DNA from: Hyphomicrobiales bacterium
GTDB taxonomy: Bacteria > Pseudomonadota > Alphaproteobacteria > Rhizobiales > Rhizobiaceae
Direction: 5' to 3'
Length of the DNA: 64,000 bases
Assembly: GCA_900469625.1 (NCBI GenBank)
Contig: UBXV01000030.1
Location: 1 to 64,000 of the forward strand
The notes beneath the pieces were generated by a model that did no database searches, was not told the origin of the DNA, and worked only from the letters and a program-made list of their open reading frames with translations. Positions 1 to 10,040 of the stretch are shown here, piece after piece; position 1 is the stretch's first letter, and each line of letters opens with the position of its first letter. Made by a program: the position numbers and the translations under genes.

Positions 1-47
1 GGGCCGATGCCGTCGCCGGGAAGGATGAAAAGCTTACGAACGGCCAT
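1..47 (-). CDS. Isopropylmalate/tartrate dehydrogenase-like enzyme, N-terminus only
   Basis: Only the first 15 complete codons lie in the window; the gene runs off the left edge. The translation starts MAVRKLFILPGDGIG. The PGDGIG stretch is the N-terminal signature of the isocitrate/isopropylmalate dehydrogenase family, which includes tartrate dehydrogenase/decarboxylases. The ATG is 36 bp past the stop of the amidase on the same strand, so it is probably the next gene of the dpp-amidase operon. The family performs NAD(P)-dependent oxidation and decarboxylation of 2-hydroxy acids. The exact substrate cannot be told from this fragment. Confidence 0.7.
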   Translation of the reverse strand, partial: MAVRKLFILPGDGIG

Positions 48-83
48 ATCGGCACTCCTGTCGTTTTGGTCTTGAGAGGTGTT

Positions 84-1475
84 TCAGGCGGCGATCTTCG
101 GCCAGGGCCGCTGTTGCGGGCGCAGGGTCTCGAAGGATCGAGCGAGGCGCAGCACGCCGATATCGTCGAATGGCTGGCCGATGATCTGAAGTCCGATCGG
201 CAGCCCGGCGGCGGTATAGCCGCAATTGAGCGAGATCGCCGGCTGTCCGCCCATGTTGACGGCGACGGTGAAGGCGATGTGCTCGAATGGTTTTTGCGGG
301 TCGTTGACCGGCGAGGCCCATTCGGCGGGATAGGAGGCTGTCGGCGCCGTCGGCGAGAGGATGAAGTCAAAACCGGTCAGCGCCGCATGGATCGCGTTGC
401 GCATGGCGTCGATCTGGGCAAATCCGGTATAGACCTCGCGGCCGGAGAAATGCTCGGCCGTTTTGATCCAATCGAAGATGTAGGGCAGGATCTGCGCCTG
501 CTGCTCCGGCGACAATTTCGACACGTCTTCCCAGCCACGCGCCCGCCAGAAGCGGTCGAGGCCGTCGATCATCTCGCGGGTGAGGAAGGGGCCGACCGGT
601 TCGACAATCGCGCCGGCATCGGCCAGCAGGCGTGCCGCCTGGCTGACCGCCGCTTCGGTTTCCGCGCTGACATCCTGGCCGAAGCCCGCATCGAGCCACA
701 GGCCAATCTTCAGGCCCCTGACATCGCGGTCGAGGTCGAGCCAGGGGATGTCCGCCTGGGGCAAGGACATCGTGTCGCGCGCGTCCGGCTTCGACAGCAC
801 CGACATGTAGAGCGCGGTGTCGGCGACCGTCCGGGTCATCGGCCCGGCGACCCGGCCGATAAAGGGAGGATTGATGGGGACACGGCCAGCCGACGGCTTC
901 AGCCCGACGACGCCGCACCAGCCGGCCGGCAGGCGGACGGAGCCGCCGATATCCGTGCCGATATGAAGGGGCCCGTAGCCGGCGGCAGCCGCCGCACCGG
1001 CACCGGCGCTCGATCCGCCCGGATTGGTCGAGATGTCCCACGGGTTGCGGGCAAGCTTGTGGAAGCTCGAAAGGCCCGACGAAAGCATGCCGTAATCCGG
1101 CATCGTGGTCTTGGCGAGAAGGATCCCGCCTGCCTCGCGGGTGCGCGCGGCCGGCGGCGCATCGGTGGCGGCTGGCGTGAGTTGTACGGCAGCACAGCCG
1201 AGCGGCACGGCCGTTCCCTTGGTCGCAATGTTCTCCTTGATCGTCACGGGCACGCCGTCGATCGCCCCCAGAGGCTCGCCCTTCCCCCAGCGCGCTTCGG
1301 ACGCTCGCGCTGCGGTGCGTGCCGCGTCCGGATCGTAGGCCCACAGCGCATTCAGTTTCGGCTCCGAGACATCGATGCGGGCGATGACGGCATCGGTCAC
1401 CTCGACCGGAGAGAGCTTTTTCGAGCGATAGGCCTCGACGAGGTCGACGGCGGAGAGATCGGCGAGTTCGGACAT
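84..1475 (-). CDS. Amidase (amidase-signature family, GatA/AtzE-like)
   Basis: This 463-residue protein has the usual length for an amidase-signature hydrolase. The Ser-cisSer-Lys triad is readable: Lys80 in VTIKEN, the Gly-Ser-Ser loop GGSSAGAG near 153-160, and the nucleophile Ser179 in GTDIGGSV. Such enzymes hydrolyse a carboxamide to acid and ammonia in the cytoplasm. It starts 11 bp after the stop of the oppF-like ATPase, with an AGGA-type ribosome site, so it is translated from the importer operon. The likely role is to deamidate or cleave an imported amide. It is not gatA in context, because no gatB or gatC is present. The natural substrate is unknown. Confidence 0.9.
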   Translation of the reverse strand: MSELADLSAVDLVEAYRSKKLSPVEVTDAVIARIDVSEPKLNALWAYDPDAARTAARASEARWGKGEPLGAIDGVPVTIKENIATKGTAVPLGCAAVQLTPAATDAPPAARTREAGGILLAKTTMPDYGMLSSGLSSFHKLARNPWDISTNPGGSSAGAGAAAAAGYGPLHIGTDIGGSVRLPAGWCGVVGLKPSAGRVPINPPFIGRVAGPMTRTVADTALYMSVLSKPDARDTMSLPQADIPWLDLDRDVRGLKIGLWLDAGFGQDVSAETEAAVSQAARLLADAGAIVEPVGPFLTREMIDGLDRFWRARGWEDVSKLSPEQQAQILPYIFDWIKTAEHFSGREVYTGFAQIDAMRNAIHAALTGFDFILSPTAPTASYPAEWASPVNDPQKPFEHIAFTVAVNMGGQPAISLNCGYTAAGLPIGLQIIGQPFDDIGVLRLARSFETLRPQQRPWPKIAA

Positions 1476-1486
1476 AAGGGAAATTC

Positions 1487-2461
1487 CTAGGCGAAATGAC
1501 AGCGGGCTGACCAGGCCGGCGTCACCGGCTTGGCCATGGGCGTTTGGGTCAGACAGATCTCCTGCCTCAGCGGACAGACGGCGGCATAGGCGCAGCCGAC
1601 GGCGGTGGTGGCCGTGTGAACGGGCGTTTGCGGCGGCGCGTCGGAGCGCACGCGCTTGCGGCGACCGGAAAAGGGTTTCGGCACGGCGGCGACAAGCGCC
1701 TGGGTGTAGGGATGGCGCGGATTGTCGAAGACCGCGCCGGTCGGGCCTTCCTCGACGATCCGGCCGAGATGCATGACGGCGACCCGATCGGTAATGGCGC
1801 GAACGACGCCGAGATCGTGGCTGATGAACAGATAGGAGAGACCAAGTCTTTCCTGCAGGTCCATCATCAGGTTCAAAACCTGCGCCTGGATCGACACGTC
1901 GAGCGCCGAAACCGGCTCGTCGGCAACGATCAGCGCCGGCCGGGTGATCAGCGCGCGGGCAATGGCGATGCGCTGGCGCTGGCCACCCGAGAATTCGTGC
2001 GGATACTTGTCGGCCGACGCAATCGGCAGGCCGACGGCCTCCAGGACTTCGGCGATGCGGCGGTTGCGCTCGGGCGTGGCGATGCCGCGTTCCAGCGATA
2101 CGATCGGCTCGGAAATGATCGTCCTGACCGTGTGGCGCGGATCAAGCGAACCATAGGGGTCCTGGAAGATTGCCTGAAAGCCCTTGCGTGCCTCGCGCAA
2201 TCCCGCCCGGTCGAGCGCATAGATATTGCTTCCGGCAATGTTGACCTCGCCCGACTGCGGTCGCTCAAGGCCCATGACGGCGCGCGCCAGCGTCGATTTT
2301 CCGGAGCCGCTTTCACCGACGATCCCCAGGCTCCTGCCCGCCGCAAGTTCGATGCTGACACCGTGCAGCACCCGCAGGCTCGTCTGCTTCGAAAAGATCG
2401 ACGGACGCGGCATCGGGTATTCGCGCACCAGATCGGTGGTCTTCAGAATGACCTCGCTCAT
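1487..2461 (-). CDS. Peptide/opine ABC importer ATPase, OppF/DppF type
   Basis: This 324-residue ABC ATPase has Walker [10 protein letters not shown] (about 50-58), the signature FSGGQRQR, Walker B LIVADEP and the switch region SHDLGVV. The C-terminal extension contains the Cys pattern CAYAAVCPLRQEIC typical of the oligopeptide_HPY domain of Opp/Dpp ATPases. Its ATG overlaps the stop of the preceding ATPase gene by four bases (ATGA), which indicates translational coupling. It forms the ATPase heterodimer with that gene product at the inner membrane and powers uptake by the two permeases upstream. Confidence 0.92.
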   Translation of the reverse strand: MSEVILKTTDLVREYPMPRPSIFSKQTSLRVLHGVSIELAAGRSLGIVGESGSGKSTLARAVMGLERPQSGEVNIAGSNIYALDRAGLREARKGFQAIFQDPYGSLDPRHTVRTIISEPIVSLERGIATPERNRRIAEVLEAVGLPIASADKYPHEFSGGQRQRIAIARALITRPALIVADEPVSALDVSIQAQVLNLMMDLQERLGLSYLFISHDLGVVRAITDRVAVMHLGRIVEEGPTGAVFDNPRHPYTQALVAAVPKPFSGRRKRVRSDAPPQTPVHTATTAVGCAYAAVCPLRQEICLTQTPMAKPVTPAWSARCHFA

Positions 2462-3474
2462 GGCGCCACCATCCTTTCGCGGGGGTGAAAGCAGGCAGCA
2501 CGATGCGGCGCATGTCCCTCAGTGTTGATCAGATCGAGCGGTGGTATCGCCCGCCGGCAATCGGCTTCAGCGAAGGAACAGCGCTCGGCAAACGAACAGT
2601 GGGTCGGACGGGAAAAGGGGTCCGGAACGATGCCAGGAATGGCGTTCAGTCGCGGCCGCCCCTCGCCCTCTCGACGCGGCTGAAGGGCGGCACCATGCGG
2701 CGACGCGGCAAAGAGCCCCCTCGCATAGGGATGGGCCATGCGGGCGAAGACATCATCCGTGCGCCCGGTCTCGATGATGCGCCCTGCATACATCACAGCG
2801 ATGCGGTCGGTCATTTCCGAGACGACGCCGAGATCGTGGGTGATCAGCATCAGCGCAGTGCCCGTGTCCTCGATCAGGTCGTCGATGAGATCGAGGATCT
2901 GCGCCTGCACCGTGACATCGAGTGCGGTCGTCGGCTCGTCGGCGATCAGGAGATCCGGCTCGCAGGCGATCGCCATGGCGATCATCACGCGCTGCCTCTG
3001 GCCGCCGGAGAGCTGGTGCGGGTAGAGATCAAGGTCGAAGCGCGGCGCCGGCAGACCGACGCGATCGAGCAGCGCCCGCGCCTTGTTTTCCGCATCGGTT
3101 TTGCTTTCGCCGAGATGAAGGCGCCGGCCCTCGGCGATCTGGGCGCCGATCGACTTGACCGGGTTGAGCGCGGTCATCGGCTCCTGGAAGATCATCGCGG
3201 CGCGCCTGCCGCGATAGCCGCAATACTCGGCCTCGGAAAGGCCCGCCAGATTGCGGCCATCGAACAGAAGCTCGCCGCGCACCCGCATGCGCTCAGGCAA
3301 CAGGCCCATGACGGCAAGCGCTGTCATCGACTTGCCGCTGCCGCTTTCGCCAACAATCCCCAGGCGTTCGCCGCGATTGAGCTCTAGGTCGACATCGCTG
3401 ATGATATCGACCCGGCTCGGGCCCGCCGACAGTTCGACCGACATGCCGGTCATTTGAAGCAAGGGTCTGGTCAT
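2458..3474 (-). CDS. Peptide/opine ABC importer ATPase, OppD/DppD type
   Basis: I place the start at 3474 ([10 protein letters not shown]), giving 338 residues. The frame stays open further upstream, but that part overlaps the permease gene antisense-free and is not conserved-looking. Walker A is GESGSGKSM, the signature LSGGQRQRV, Walker B LLIADEP, and the C-terminal Cys cluster [14 protein letters not shown] marks the HPY domain. The start overlaps the dppC stop by four bases (ATGA) and its stop overlaps the oppF-like start by four. The tight packing supports a single five-gene transport operon. Confidence 0.92.
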   Translation of the reverse strand: MTRPLLQMTGMSVELSAGPSRVDIISDVDLELNRGERLGIVGESGSGKSMTALAVMGLLPERMRVRGELLFDGRNLAGLSEAEYCGYRGRRAAMIFQEPMTALNPVKSIGAQIAEGRRLHLGESKTDAENKARALLDRVGLPAPRFDLDLYPHQLSGGQRQRVMIAMAIACEPDLLIADEPTTALDVTVQAQILDLIDDLIEDTGTALMLITHDLGVVSEMTDRIAVMYAGRIIETGRTDDVFARMAHPYARGLFAASPHGAALQPRREGEGRPRLNAIPGIVPDPFSRPTHCSFAERCSFAEADCRRAIPPLDLINTEGHAPHRAACFHPRERMVAP

Positions 3475-4330
3475 CTTTGCCGCCTCACGCGGGGATCGAG
3501 GATGTCGCGCAGGCCATCGCCGAGAAGGTTGAGGCCGAGCACGGCAAAGGTGATCGCCAGCCCCGGGAAGATCGCGAGCCAGGGCGCCTGGTAGATGAAG
3601 GTCTGGGCGTCGTTCAGCATCTTGCCCCAGCTCGGCATCGGCGGCTGCGTGCCGAGGCCGACATAGGAGAGCCCGGCTTCCGCGACGATCGCCAGCGCGA
3701 ACTGGATCGTCACCTGGACCAGCAGCACATGGTTGATGTTGGGCAGGATGTGCAGAAACGTGATGGCGACGTCGCCGCGACCAGCGCAGCGCGCCGCCTG
3801 CACGTATTCGCGTTTCCAAAGGCCCATCGACGCGCCGCGGGTCACGCGGGCAAAGACCGGAATGTTGAAGATACCGATTGCGGTCATCGCGTTGGTGGCG
3901 CCGGGGCCGAAGATGGCGGTGATGATCACCGCCGTCAAAAGCGCCGGAAAGGCGAAGGCAAGATCGCTCATGCGCATGACCAGGCCATCGACCCAGCCGC
4001 CGCGAGCGGCTGCCCACGCGCCGAGCGGCACGCCGATGCCGGCGCCGACCAGCACCGCGACGATTGAAACGGAGATCGAGTTGCGGGCGCCGACCATGAT
4101 CATCGACAGGATGTCGCGGCCGAAATTGTCGGTGCCGAACCAATGGGCAAGGCTCGGCCCCTGCAGCTTGTCGCGGAAATTCATTGCCGTCGGCGAATAG
4201 GGCGTCCAGACATAGGACACCAGCGCCATCGCCACGAGAATGACAGTGACGATTGCACCAAGCATCAGGTTTCGGCTGCCGATGAGCTTGGAAAACAGGC
4301 CGGGCTGCGAGACGGTTGCGGACTGGGACA

Positions 4331-4331
<1 letters not shown>
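3471..4331 (-). CDS. Peptide/opine ABC importer permease, DppC type
   Basis: This 286-residue inner-membrane permease starts MSQSATVSQPG. It has an N-terminal membrane segment at about 20-42, then the periplasmic loop with the DppC hallmark HWFGTDNFGRDILS, and five further hydrophobic segments. The EAA coupling loop (EYVQAARCAGRGD) contacts the ATPases. It pairs with the DppB-type permease encoded immediately upstream, whose stop codon overlaps this start region. Substrate specificity is set by the binding protein, not by this gene. Confidence 0.92.
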
Positions 4332-5281
<950 letters not shown>

Positions 5282-5343
5282 ATCAACCTCCCGGATTGCG
5301 CTGACGTCGACCGACACCGGGTGCGGCGGTCGAGGTCTGATCT

Positions 5344-5372
5344 GCACTCGCCCATCGGTGATGGGCGAGTGC
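5344..5372. other. 13-bp perfect hairpin between dppA-like and dppB-like genes
   Basis: The arms at 5344-5356 and 5360-5372 are perfectly complementary (13 bp), with a three-base loop. It lies after the binding-protein stop (5429) and before the permease start (5281) on the minus strand. No T-run follows. An intercistronic hairpin in this place commonly protects the abundant binding-protein mRNA from 3' exonucleases or lowers expression of the downstream permease. That role is inferred from position. Confidence 0.7.
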
Positions 5373-5428
5373 TTGAGCGGGACGAGGAGAGCAGCTGACG
5401 ATCTTCAGTCCGCCCTCTCGATAAACGA

Positions 5429-6904
5429 TCAGTTTTCCCAATAGGTCTGGGTCTGGTCGTCAGCCGGTACCGGCATGTTCTTCCACAGACCCTTCACCTT
5501 CTTGTTCCAGACGCCGATCTTCGGGAGCGCGTAGAGGAAGACGTTCGGCTCATCGGCTGCCAGCTTGCGCTGGAGCTTTCCGACGAGGCCGAGCTGCTCG
5601 GCCTCGGTCGCGGCAAGCGTGAACGACTTGTAGAGCGCCTTGTATTCGGGGTTCTGGTAGTTGAAGTAGTATTTGTCGCGGGCATAGATATCGAGGTCAC
5701 GGGCCTCGGCATGCGCGATGATCGTCGCGTCGAAATCCGAGTTCTTGAACACCTGGTCGAGCCATTGCGCAAACTCGATCGGAACGAGGTTCACCTTGAT
5801 ACCGGCTTCGCCGAGCATGGCCGCGATGATCTCGCCGCCGCGACGGGCATAGGCCGGCGGCGGCAGCATGATGGTCATTTCCAGGCCTTCGACGCCTGCC
5901 TCCTGCAGCAATTGCTGCGCCTTGGCCGGGTCGTAAGGATAGGTATCGTTGAGATCGACATAGCCGGGCTCGACCGGCGAATAGTGCGAACCGATGGTGC
6001 TGCCCAAGCCCGAATAGGTCCCCTCGACGAGTGTCTTGCGGTCGATCGCATGAGCAAGCGCCTGGCGCACCCTGACATCGTCGAAGGGTTTGCGGGCATT
6101 GTTGAGCGCGAGAACCACCTTGCCCGAGGTGCTGCCGACCTCGACCTTAAGGTTGGGATCGCTCTCGAACTGGCTGACGAGTTCGGCAGCCTGGAACATC
6201 GGGAACGCATCGACATTGCCAGCGAGAACGGCAGCCGCCGCTGCCGAGGGATCGCTGATGAACTTGAAGGTGACTTCGCTGAGCTTGGCCGGCTCGCCCC
6301 AATAGTCGGCGTTCTTCTCGAGCACGACCTTGTCGCCCTTTGCCCATTCCTTGAACTTGAACGGACCGGTGCCGACCGGTTTGGTCTTGTTGTCGGCGGC
6401 CGATGTCGGCGCGATCATCACCGCATCGCCCCAGGCCATGTTGAACAGGAAGTTGGAGGCCGGACGCTTGAGCGTCACGACCGCCGTCGCCGGATCCGGG
6501 CACTCGGTCTTTTCGATCGGCTCGAACAGGCCCTTCTGCGCATTGGTGGAATCGGCCGAGACCGCGCGCTCATAGGAAAACTTCACGACTGAGCAATCGA
6601 ACGGCGTGCCGTCGTGGAACTTGACGCCCTGGCGTAGCTTGAACGTGTAGCTCTTCTGGTCGTCAGATACCGTCCAGCTTTCAGCCAGGAGCGGCTTGAC
6701 CGTGCCATCCTCGACCACCCGCACCAGCCCCTCGAAAAGGTTGGTGTAGGTGATGTAGCGGATCGGCGCTGCGGCACCCGCTGTCGGATCGAGGCCTGGC
6801 GGCTCCAGCACCTGGCCGACCGTAATCGTATCCTTGGCCGTCGCCGGTGTCAGCGATACGGCAATCATGCACGAGGCGAGCGCCCATTTCGTCAAGTTCA
6901 TCAT
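5429..6904 (-). CDS. Periplasmic binding protein of a peptide/opine ABC importer (SBP_bac_5)
   Basis: I place the start at 6904 (MMNLTKWALASC..., 491 residues) because GGGGGAACG lies directly before it. Residues 1-23 form a signal peptide ending TPATA. The mature part shows family-5 solute-binding features: LEPPGLDPTAG near the start, LFEGLVRV, LAESWTVSDD and YTFKLRQGVKFHDG. It captures the ligand in the periplasm and delivers it to the DppBC-type permeases. Ligands in this family include di/oligopeptides, opines, nickel complexes and glutathione. The amidase downstream argues for an amide-containing compound. Confidence 0.92.
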   Translation of the reverse strand: MMNLTKWALASCMIAVSLTPATAKDTITVGQVLEPPGLDPTAGAAAPIRYITYTNLFEGLVRVVEDGTVKPLLAESWTVSDDQKSYTFKLRQGVKFHDGTPFDCSVVKFSYERAVSADSTNAQKGLFEPIEKTECPDPATAVVTLKRPASNFLFNMAWGDAVMIAPTSAADNKTKPVGTGPFKFKEWAKGDKVVLEKNADYWGEPAKLSEVTFKFISDPSAAAAAVLAGNVDAFPMFQAAELVSQFESDPNLKVEVGSTSGKVVLALNNARKPFDDVRVRQALAHAIDRKTLVEGTYSGLGSTIGSHYSPVEPGYVDLNDTYPYDPAKAQQLLQEAGVEGLEMTIMLPPPAYARRGGEIIAAMLGEAGIKVNLVPIEFAQWLDQVFKNSDFDATIIAHAEARDLDIYARDKYYFNYQNPEYKALYKSFTLAATEAEQLGLVGKLQRKLAADEPNVFLYALPKIGVWNKKVKGLWKNMPVPADDQTQTYWEN

Positions 6905-6941
6905 CGTTCCCCCGCTTTGCGGTTGGTTGTTTATGGTTCCC

Positions 6942-6987
6942 ACTGCATCTTTCCATTAATCGTATCCGATTGAAGGAAAGATGCAGT
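6942..6987. promoter_or_regulatory. Nested inverted repeat upstream of the importer operon
   Basis: A perfect 13-bp inverted repeat (6942-6954 and 6975-6987) encloses a 20-base spacer. The spacer itself holds a second dyad, AATCG-TATC-CGATT (6959-6972). It sits 38-83 bp upstream of the binding-protein start, between it and the SDR stop at 7035. It could be a composite operator, a terminator of the upstream SDR unit, or both. No T-run follows on the minus strand. Confidence 0.55.
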
Positions 6988-7034
6988 CAATCAAAGGCAT
7001 ACAGCGTCGCGCGTCTCGCAGGGCGCTGTAGGTG

Positions 7035-7781
7035 TCAGATCGAGCGGCCTCCGTCGACATCGAGCGCGACGCCGGTGATCATCGATGCCTGTGGCGAGGC
7101 GACGAAGGCGGCGGCTTCGGCCAGATCCTCGGGCTTCAGCAGGCGCCCCAGCGGAATGGAGTCGCGGAACTTCTGGCGGATTTGCTCGCTGTCTTCACCC
7201 ATGAAGGTCGCCAGCAGCGGTGTTTCGCCGGCGACCGGATTGAGCGCCACGACGCGAATGTTGAAGGGCGCAAGTTCGATCGCCAGTGCCTTGGTGGCCG
7301 AGACCACCCAGCCCTTGGTCGCGTTGTACCAGGCAAGGTTCGGGCGCGGCCTGTTGGCGCCGGTGGACGCGATGTTGACGATCACGCCCGACCTGTTCTC
7401 CTTCATGTGCGGCAGCAGCGTGCGCGTCATCAGGTAGATGCCACGGACGTTGACGCCGAGGATCCGGTCGAACTCGTCCGGCTCGACCAGTTCGGCGTTC
7501 TGCGGCTTGTGACCGATGCCGGCATTGTTGACGAGAACATCGATGCGCCCGAATTTCTCGAGCCCGGCCGCAACAGCCGCCTCCACGTCCGCCTGAATGG
7601 CGATATCGGCGACCACGGCAAACGCATTGCTGCCGAGGTCCTTGGCGACACGCGCAGCACCATCGGCATCTCGGTCGACAACGACCACCTTTGCCCCGCC
7701 ATCGACGAAGCGCTTCGCAATACCCTCACCGAAGCCGGAGCCTGCGCCGGTGATGAGAGCGACTTTACCTTCTAGTGACAC
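7035..7781 (-). CDS. Short-chain dehydrogenase/reductase (SDR)
   Basis: The GTG at 7781 is preferred because AGGAGG lies seven bases upstream; this gives 248 residues, the classical SDR length. It has the nucleotide-binding TGAGSGFG motif near 11-18, NNAG (about 85-88), and the catalytic Ser139, Tyr152 and Lys156 (YNATK). Asp36 after the second strand (VVVVDRD) points to NAD preference. It follows the aldehyde dehydrogenase by 82 bp on the same strand. An alcohol-to-carbonyl oxidation feeding the aldehyde dehydrogenase is plausible but not shown. Confidence 0.88.
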   Translation of the reverse strand: MSLEGKVALITGAGSGFGEGIAKRFVDGGAKVVVVDRDADGAARVAKDLGSNAFAVVADIAIQADVEAAVAAGLEKFGRIDVLVNNAGIGHKPQNAELVEPDEFDRILGVNVRGIYLMTRTLLPHMKENRSGVIVNIASTGANRPRPNLAWYNATKGWVVSATKALAIELAPFNIRVVALNPVAGETPLLATFMGEDSEQIRQKFRDSIPLGRLLKPEDLAEAAAFVASPQASMITGVALDVDGGRSI

Positions 7782-7863
7782 GTGTTCCTCCTGAGGCAAA
7801 CCTGGATGATGGGCTGAAGCGGGATGCGGGCTGACAGCCACGCATCGTTTTCACCGTCCCGCT

Positions 7864-9315
7864 CTAGCCGTGGTAGACAGAAATGGTTTTCATGCTGGCA
7901 AAGCCGTAGAGGGCTTCAAACCCCTTCTCGCGGCCATGGCCCGATTTCTTGACGCCACCGAAAGGTAGCTCGACGCCGCCGCCGGCGCCGTAATTGTTGA
8001 TAAACACCTGGCCGGCTTCAACGGCGCGCGCCAGACGCATCTGCCGGCCGCCATCATTGGTCCACACACCGCAAACGAGGCCGTAAGCCGTACCGTTTGC
8101 GAGCCGGATGGCATCGGCCTCGCTGTCGAACGGCATGATCACCTGCACCGGCCCGAAGATTTCCTCCTGCACCGTGCGGTGCTCGTGCGGCACGTCGCGC
8201 AGCAGCGTCGGTGCGACATAGGCGCCGTCGGCCGGCGCATCGGCAACGATTTCGCCTTGCGCTGCAACCTTCAATCCGTCCTTCTCCGCATCGGCAAGGA
8301 AGCCCTCGATGATCGCCTTCTGCCGCTGCGAAACGACCGGGCCGACGGAGAGATCGTTACCGGCCGGTCCGACCTTGAGCGCCCGGTAACGCTCGCTCAT
8401 CAGCGCCACGACCTTTTCGTAGATGGCGCGCTCGACCAGGATGCGCGACGAGGCCGAGCAGGTCTGGCCCGCATTCTGGATCCCGGCATTGACCAGGAAG
8501 GGAACGGCGCGGTCGAGGTCGGCATCGGCAAAGACGATCTGTGCCGACTTGCCACCGAGCTCGAGCGTCACGGGCACGGCATTCTTCGCCGCCGCCGCCT
8601 GTACCATTTCGCCGGTGCGAACCGAGCCGGTAAACGAGATGTGGTTGATGTCAGGATGCCCGGAAAGGGCAGCACCCGCTTCCGCGCCGTAACCGGTGAC
8701 AATATTGAGGGCGCCCGATGGCAGGCCCTCCTCCTGCGCGATACGGGCAAATTCGAGGATCGTCAGGCATGCCTCTTCGGCCGGCTTGACGACGGCGGCA
8801 TTGCCCATGGCGAGCGCTGCGCCGAGGCTGCGACCGAGGATCTGCATCGGATAGTTCCAGGGGATGATATGGCCCGTGACCCCGTGCGGCTCGTAAACGG
8901 TCAGAACCGTAAAACCGTTCTGGTAGGGGATGGTGTCGCCATGCACCTTGTCGGCGGCGCCGCCGTAGAATTCGAGATAGCGCGCAAGCGCAACGACATC
9001 CGCTCGCGCCTGCGTCAAGGGCTTGCCGACATCGCGCGCTTCGAGCTCGGTCAAAAGGTCGATGTTGCGCAGCACCGCGGCCGAGATCCGGTTGAGCACC
9101 CGGCCGCGCTCGGTCGCCGTCATCTGCCCCCATTCACCAGATAGCGCCGAACGCGCCGAACGCACGGCAAGATCGATGTCATCAGCGGTTCCCCGGGCGA
9201 TCCGCGCGAAAATCGCACCGTTCGAGGGATCGCGCACGTCGATAAACTCGCCGTCAGTCGCGTCCTGCCATTTGCTTGCGATGAAATTTCCGTAGGTCTT
9301 CACATCATGCCTCAT
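7864..9315 (-). CDS. NAD(P)-dependent aldehyde dehydrogenase
   Basis: This 483-residue aldehyde dehydrogenase has the general base Glu252 in VTLELGGK and the catalytic Cys286 in NAGQTCSASS. The cofactor-binding motif IIPWNYP is at about 150-156 and FTGSVRTG at about 228-235. It oxidises an aldehyde to the acid in the cytoplasm. Its ATG lies 11 bp inside the end of the GntR gene, so GntR and this enzyme are co-transcribed and coupled. The substrate is unknown; the SDR and the amide importer next to it suggest one catabolic route. Confidence 0.92.
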   Translation of the reverse strand: MRHDVKTYGNFIASKWQDATDGEFIDVRDPSNGAIFARIARGTADDIDLAVRSARSALSGEWGQMTATERGRVLNRISAAVLRNIDLLTELEARDVGKPLTQARADVVALARYLEFYGGAADKVHGDTIPYQNGFTVLTVYEPHGVTGHIIPWNYPMQILGRSLGAALAMGNAAVVKPAEEACLTILEFARIAQEEGLPSGALNIVTGYGAEAGAALSGHPDINHISFTGSVRTGEMVQAAAAKNAVPVTLELGGKSAQIVFADADLDRAVPFLVNAGIQNAGQTCSASSRILVERAIYEKVVALMSERYRALKVGPAGNDLSVGPVVSQRQKAIIEGFLADAEKDGLKVAAQGEIVADAPADGAYVAPTLLRDVPHEHRTVQEEIFGPVQVIMPFDSEADAIRLANGTAYGLVCGVWTNDGGRQMRLARAVEAGQVFINNYGAGGGVELPFGGVKKSGHGREKGFEALYGFASMKTISVYHG

Positions 9316-9988
9316 TGTCAGTCCCGCCCTCAGGCAGCAGCGTTTTCAATCTCATGGCCGTCGCATGGATATGCGCGCGTGCCAGCTTCTCGGCCTCATC
9401 GGGATTTCTTGCTGCGATTGCCTCAACGATCAGGCGATGCTCGGCAACGGCGGCACTGGCGCGTTCGCTGGAGAGCGAAAAGGCCGGAGCAAAGACCTGG
9501 GATGTCATGCGCAGAAGCGGCCCGAGCGTCGAAAGCGACGCGTTGCGCGAGGCACTGACGATCGCTTCGTGGAAGACGACGTTGGACTGGGTATAGGCCG
9601 CAGGATCCCAGCGTTCGACGATCTTCGTCTGTCGTTCGATCTGTTTCGTCAGCTCCTTGATTTCGGGTGCGGTGGCGCGCTCGGCGGCGTTGCGCGCCGC
9701 CACGCCGTCCATCGCCTCGCGCACGGCATAGGCGTCCAGAAGCTTCGGCAGGTCAGCGGTCGCAACCCGGACGCCGCTGCCGGGCTTGTTGACGACGAGC
9801 CCGTCGCGCTCGAGCACCCGCAGGGCTTCGCGCAGCGGCGTGCGGCTGATGCCGAATTCGGCGGCGATCCGCTCCTGGCGCAGCGTCGCCCCCGGCGCAT
9901 AGACGCCGGCATAGATGCGCTCGCGAAGCGCCTGGGCAACTTCGTCGAGCAGGCGCGATTGGCTTCGCCATTCGAAGGTCTGGTTCAT
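9305..9988 (-). CDS. GntR-family repressor (FadR/FCD subfamily)
   Basis: I start at 9988 (MNQTFEWRSQ..., 227 residues), with GGGAGG five bases upstream. The N-terminal winged helix-turn-helix covers about residues 12-75 (ISRTPLREALRVLERDGLV). The C-terminal FCD ligand domain contains the expected Asp/His metal-binding pattern. It heads its own operon with the aldehyde dehydrogenase. A perfect palindrome lies in its promoter, so autoregulation is likely, with relief by a catabolite of the pathway. Confidence 0.9.
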   Translation of the reverse strand: MNQTFEWRSQSRLLDEVAQALRERIYAGVYAPGATLRQERIAAEFGISRTPLREALRVLERDGLVVNKPGSGVRVATADLPKLLDAYAVREAMDGVAARNAAERATAPEIKELTKQIERQTKIVERWDPAAYTQSNVVFHEAIVSASRNASLSTLGPLLRMTSQVFAPAFSLSSERASAAVAEHRLIVEAIAARNPDEAEKLARAHIHATAMRLKTLLPEGGTDNEA

Positions 9989-10012
9989 CGATCCCTCCCA
10001 AGATCGAGGCAA

Positions 10013-10040
10013 ATTGTATCCAGGATACAGCTGTTGTCAA
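10013..10040 (-). promoter_or_regulatory. GntR operon promoter with embedded palindromic operator
   Basis: On the minus strand there is a consensus -35 TTGACA (10035-10040) and, 16 bases on, TACAAT (10013-10018). The perfect palindrome TGTATCC-A-GGATACA (10015-10029 on the plus strand) fills the spacer and overlaps the -10. This geometry is typical of a repressor that blocks polymerase. The start codon is 25 bp downstream. Confidence 0.7.

Noticed and set aside
66-1490. A 474-codon plus-strand open frame opposite the amidase, and many similar long antisense frames in the window
   Set aside because: They lie exactly opposite clear genes, are Arg/Ala/Gly-rich as expected of high-GC shadow frames, and show no family motif.
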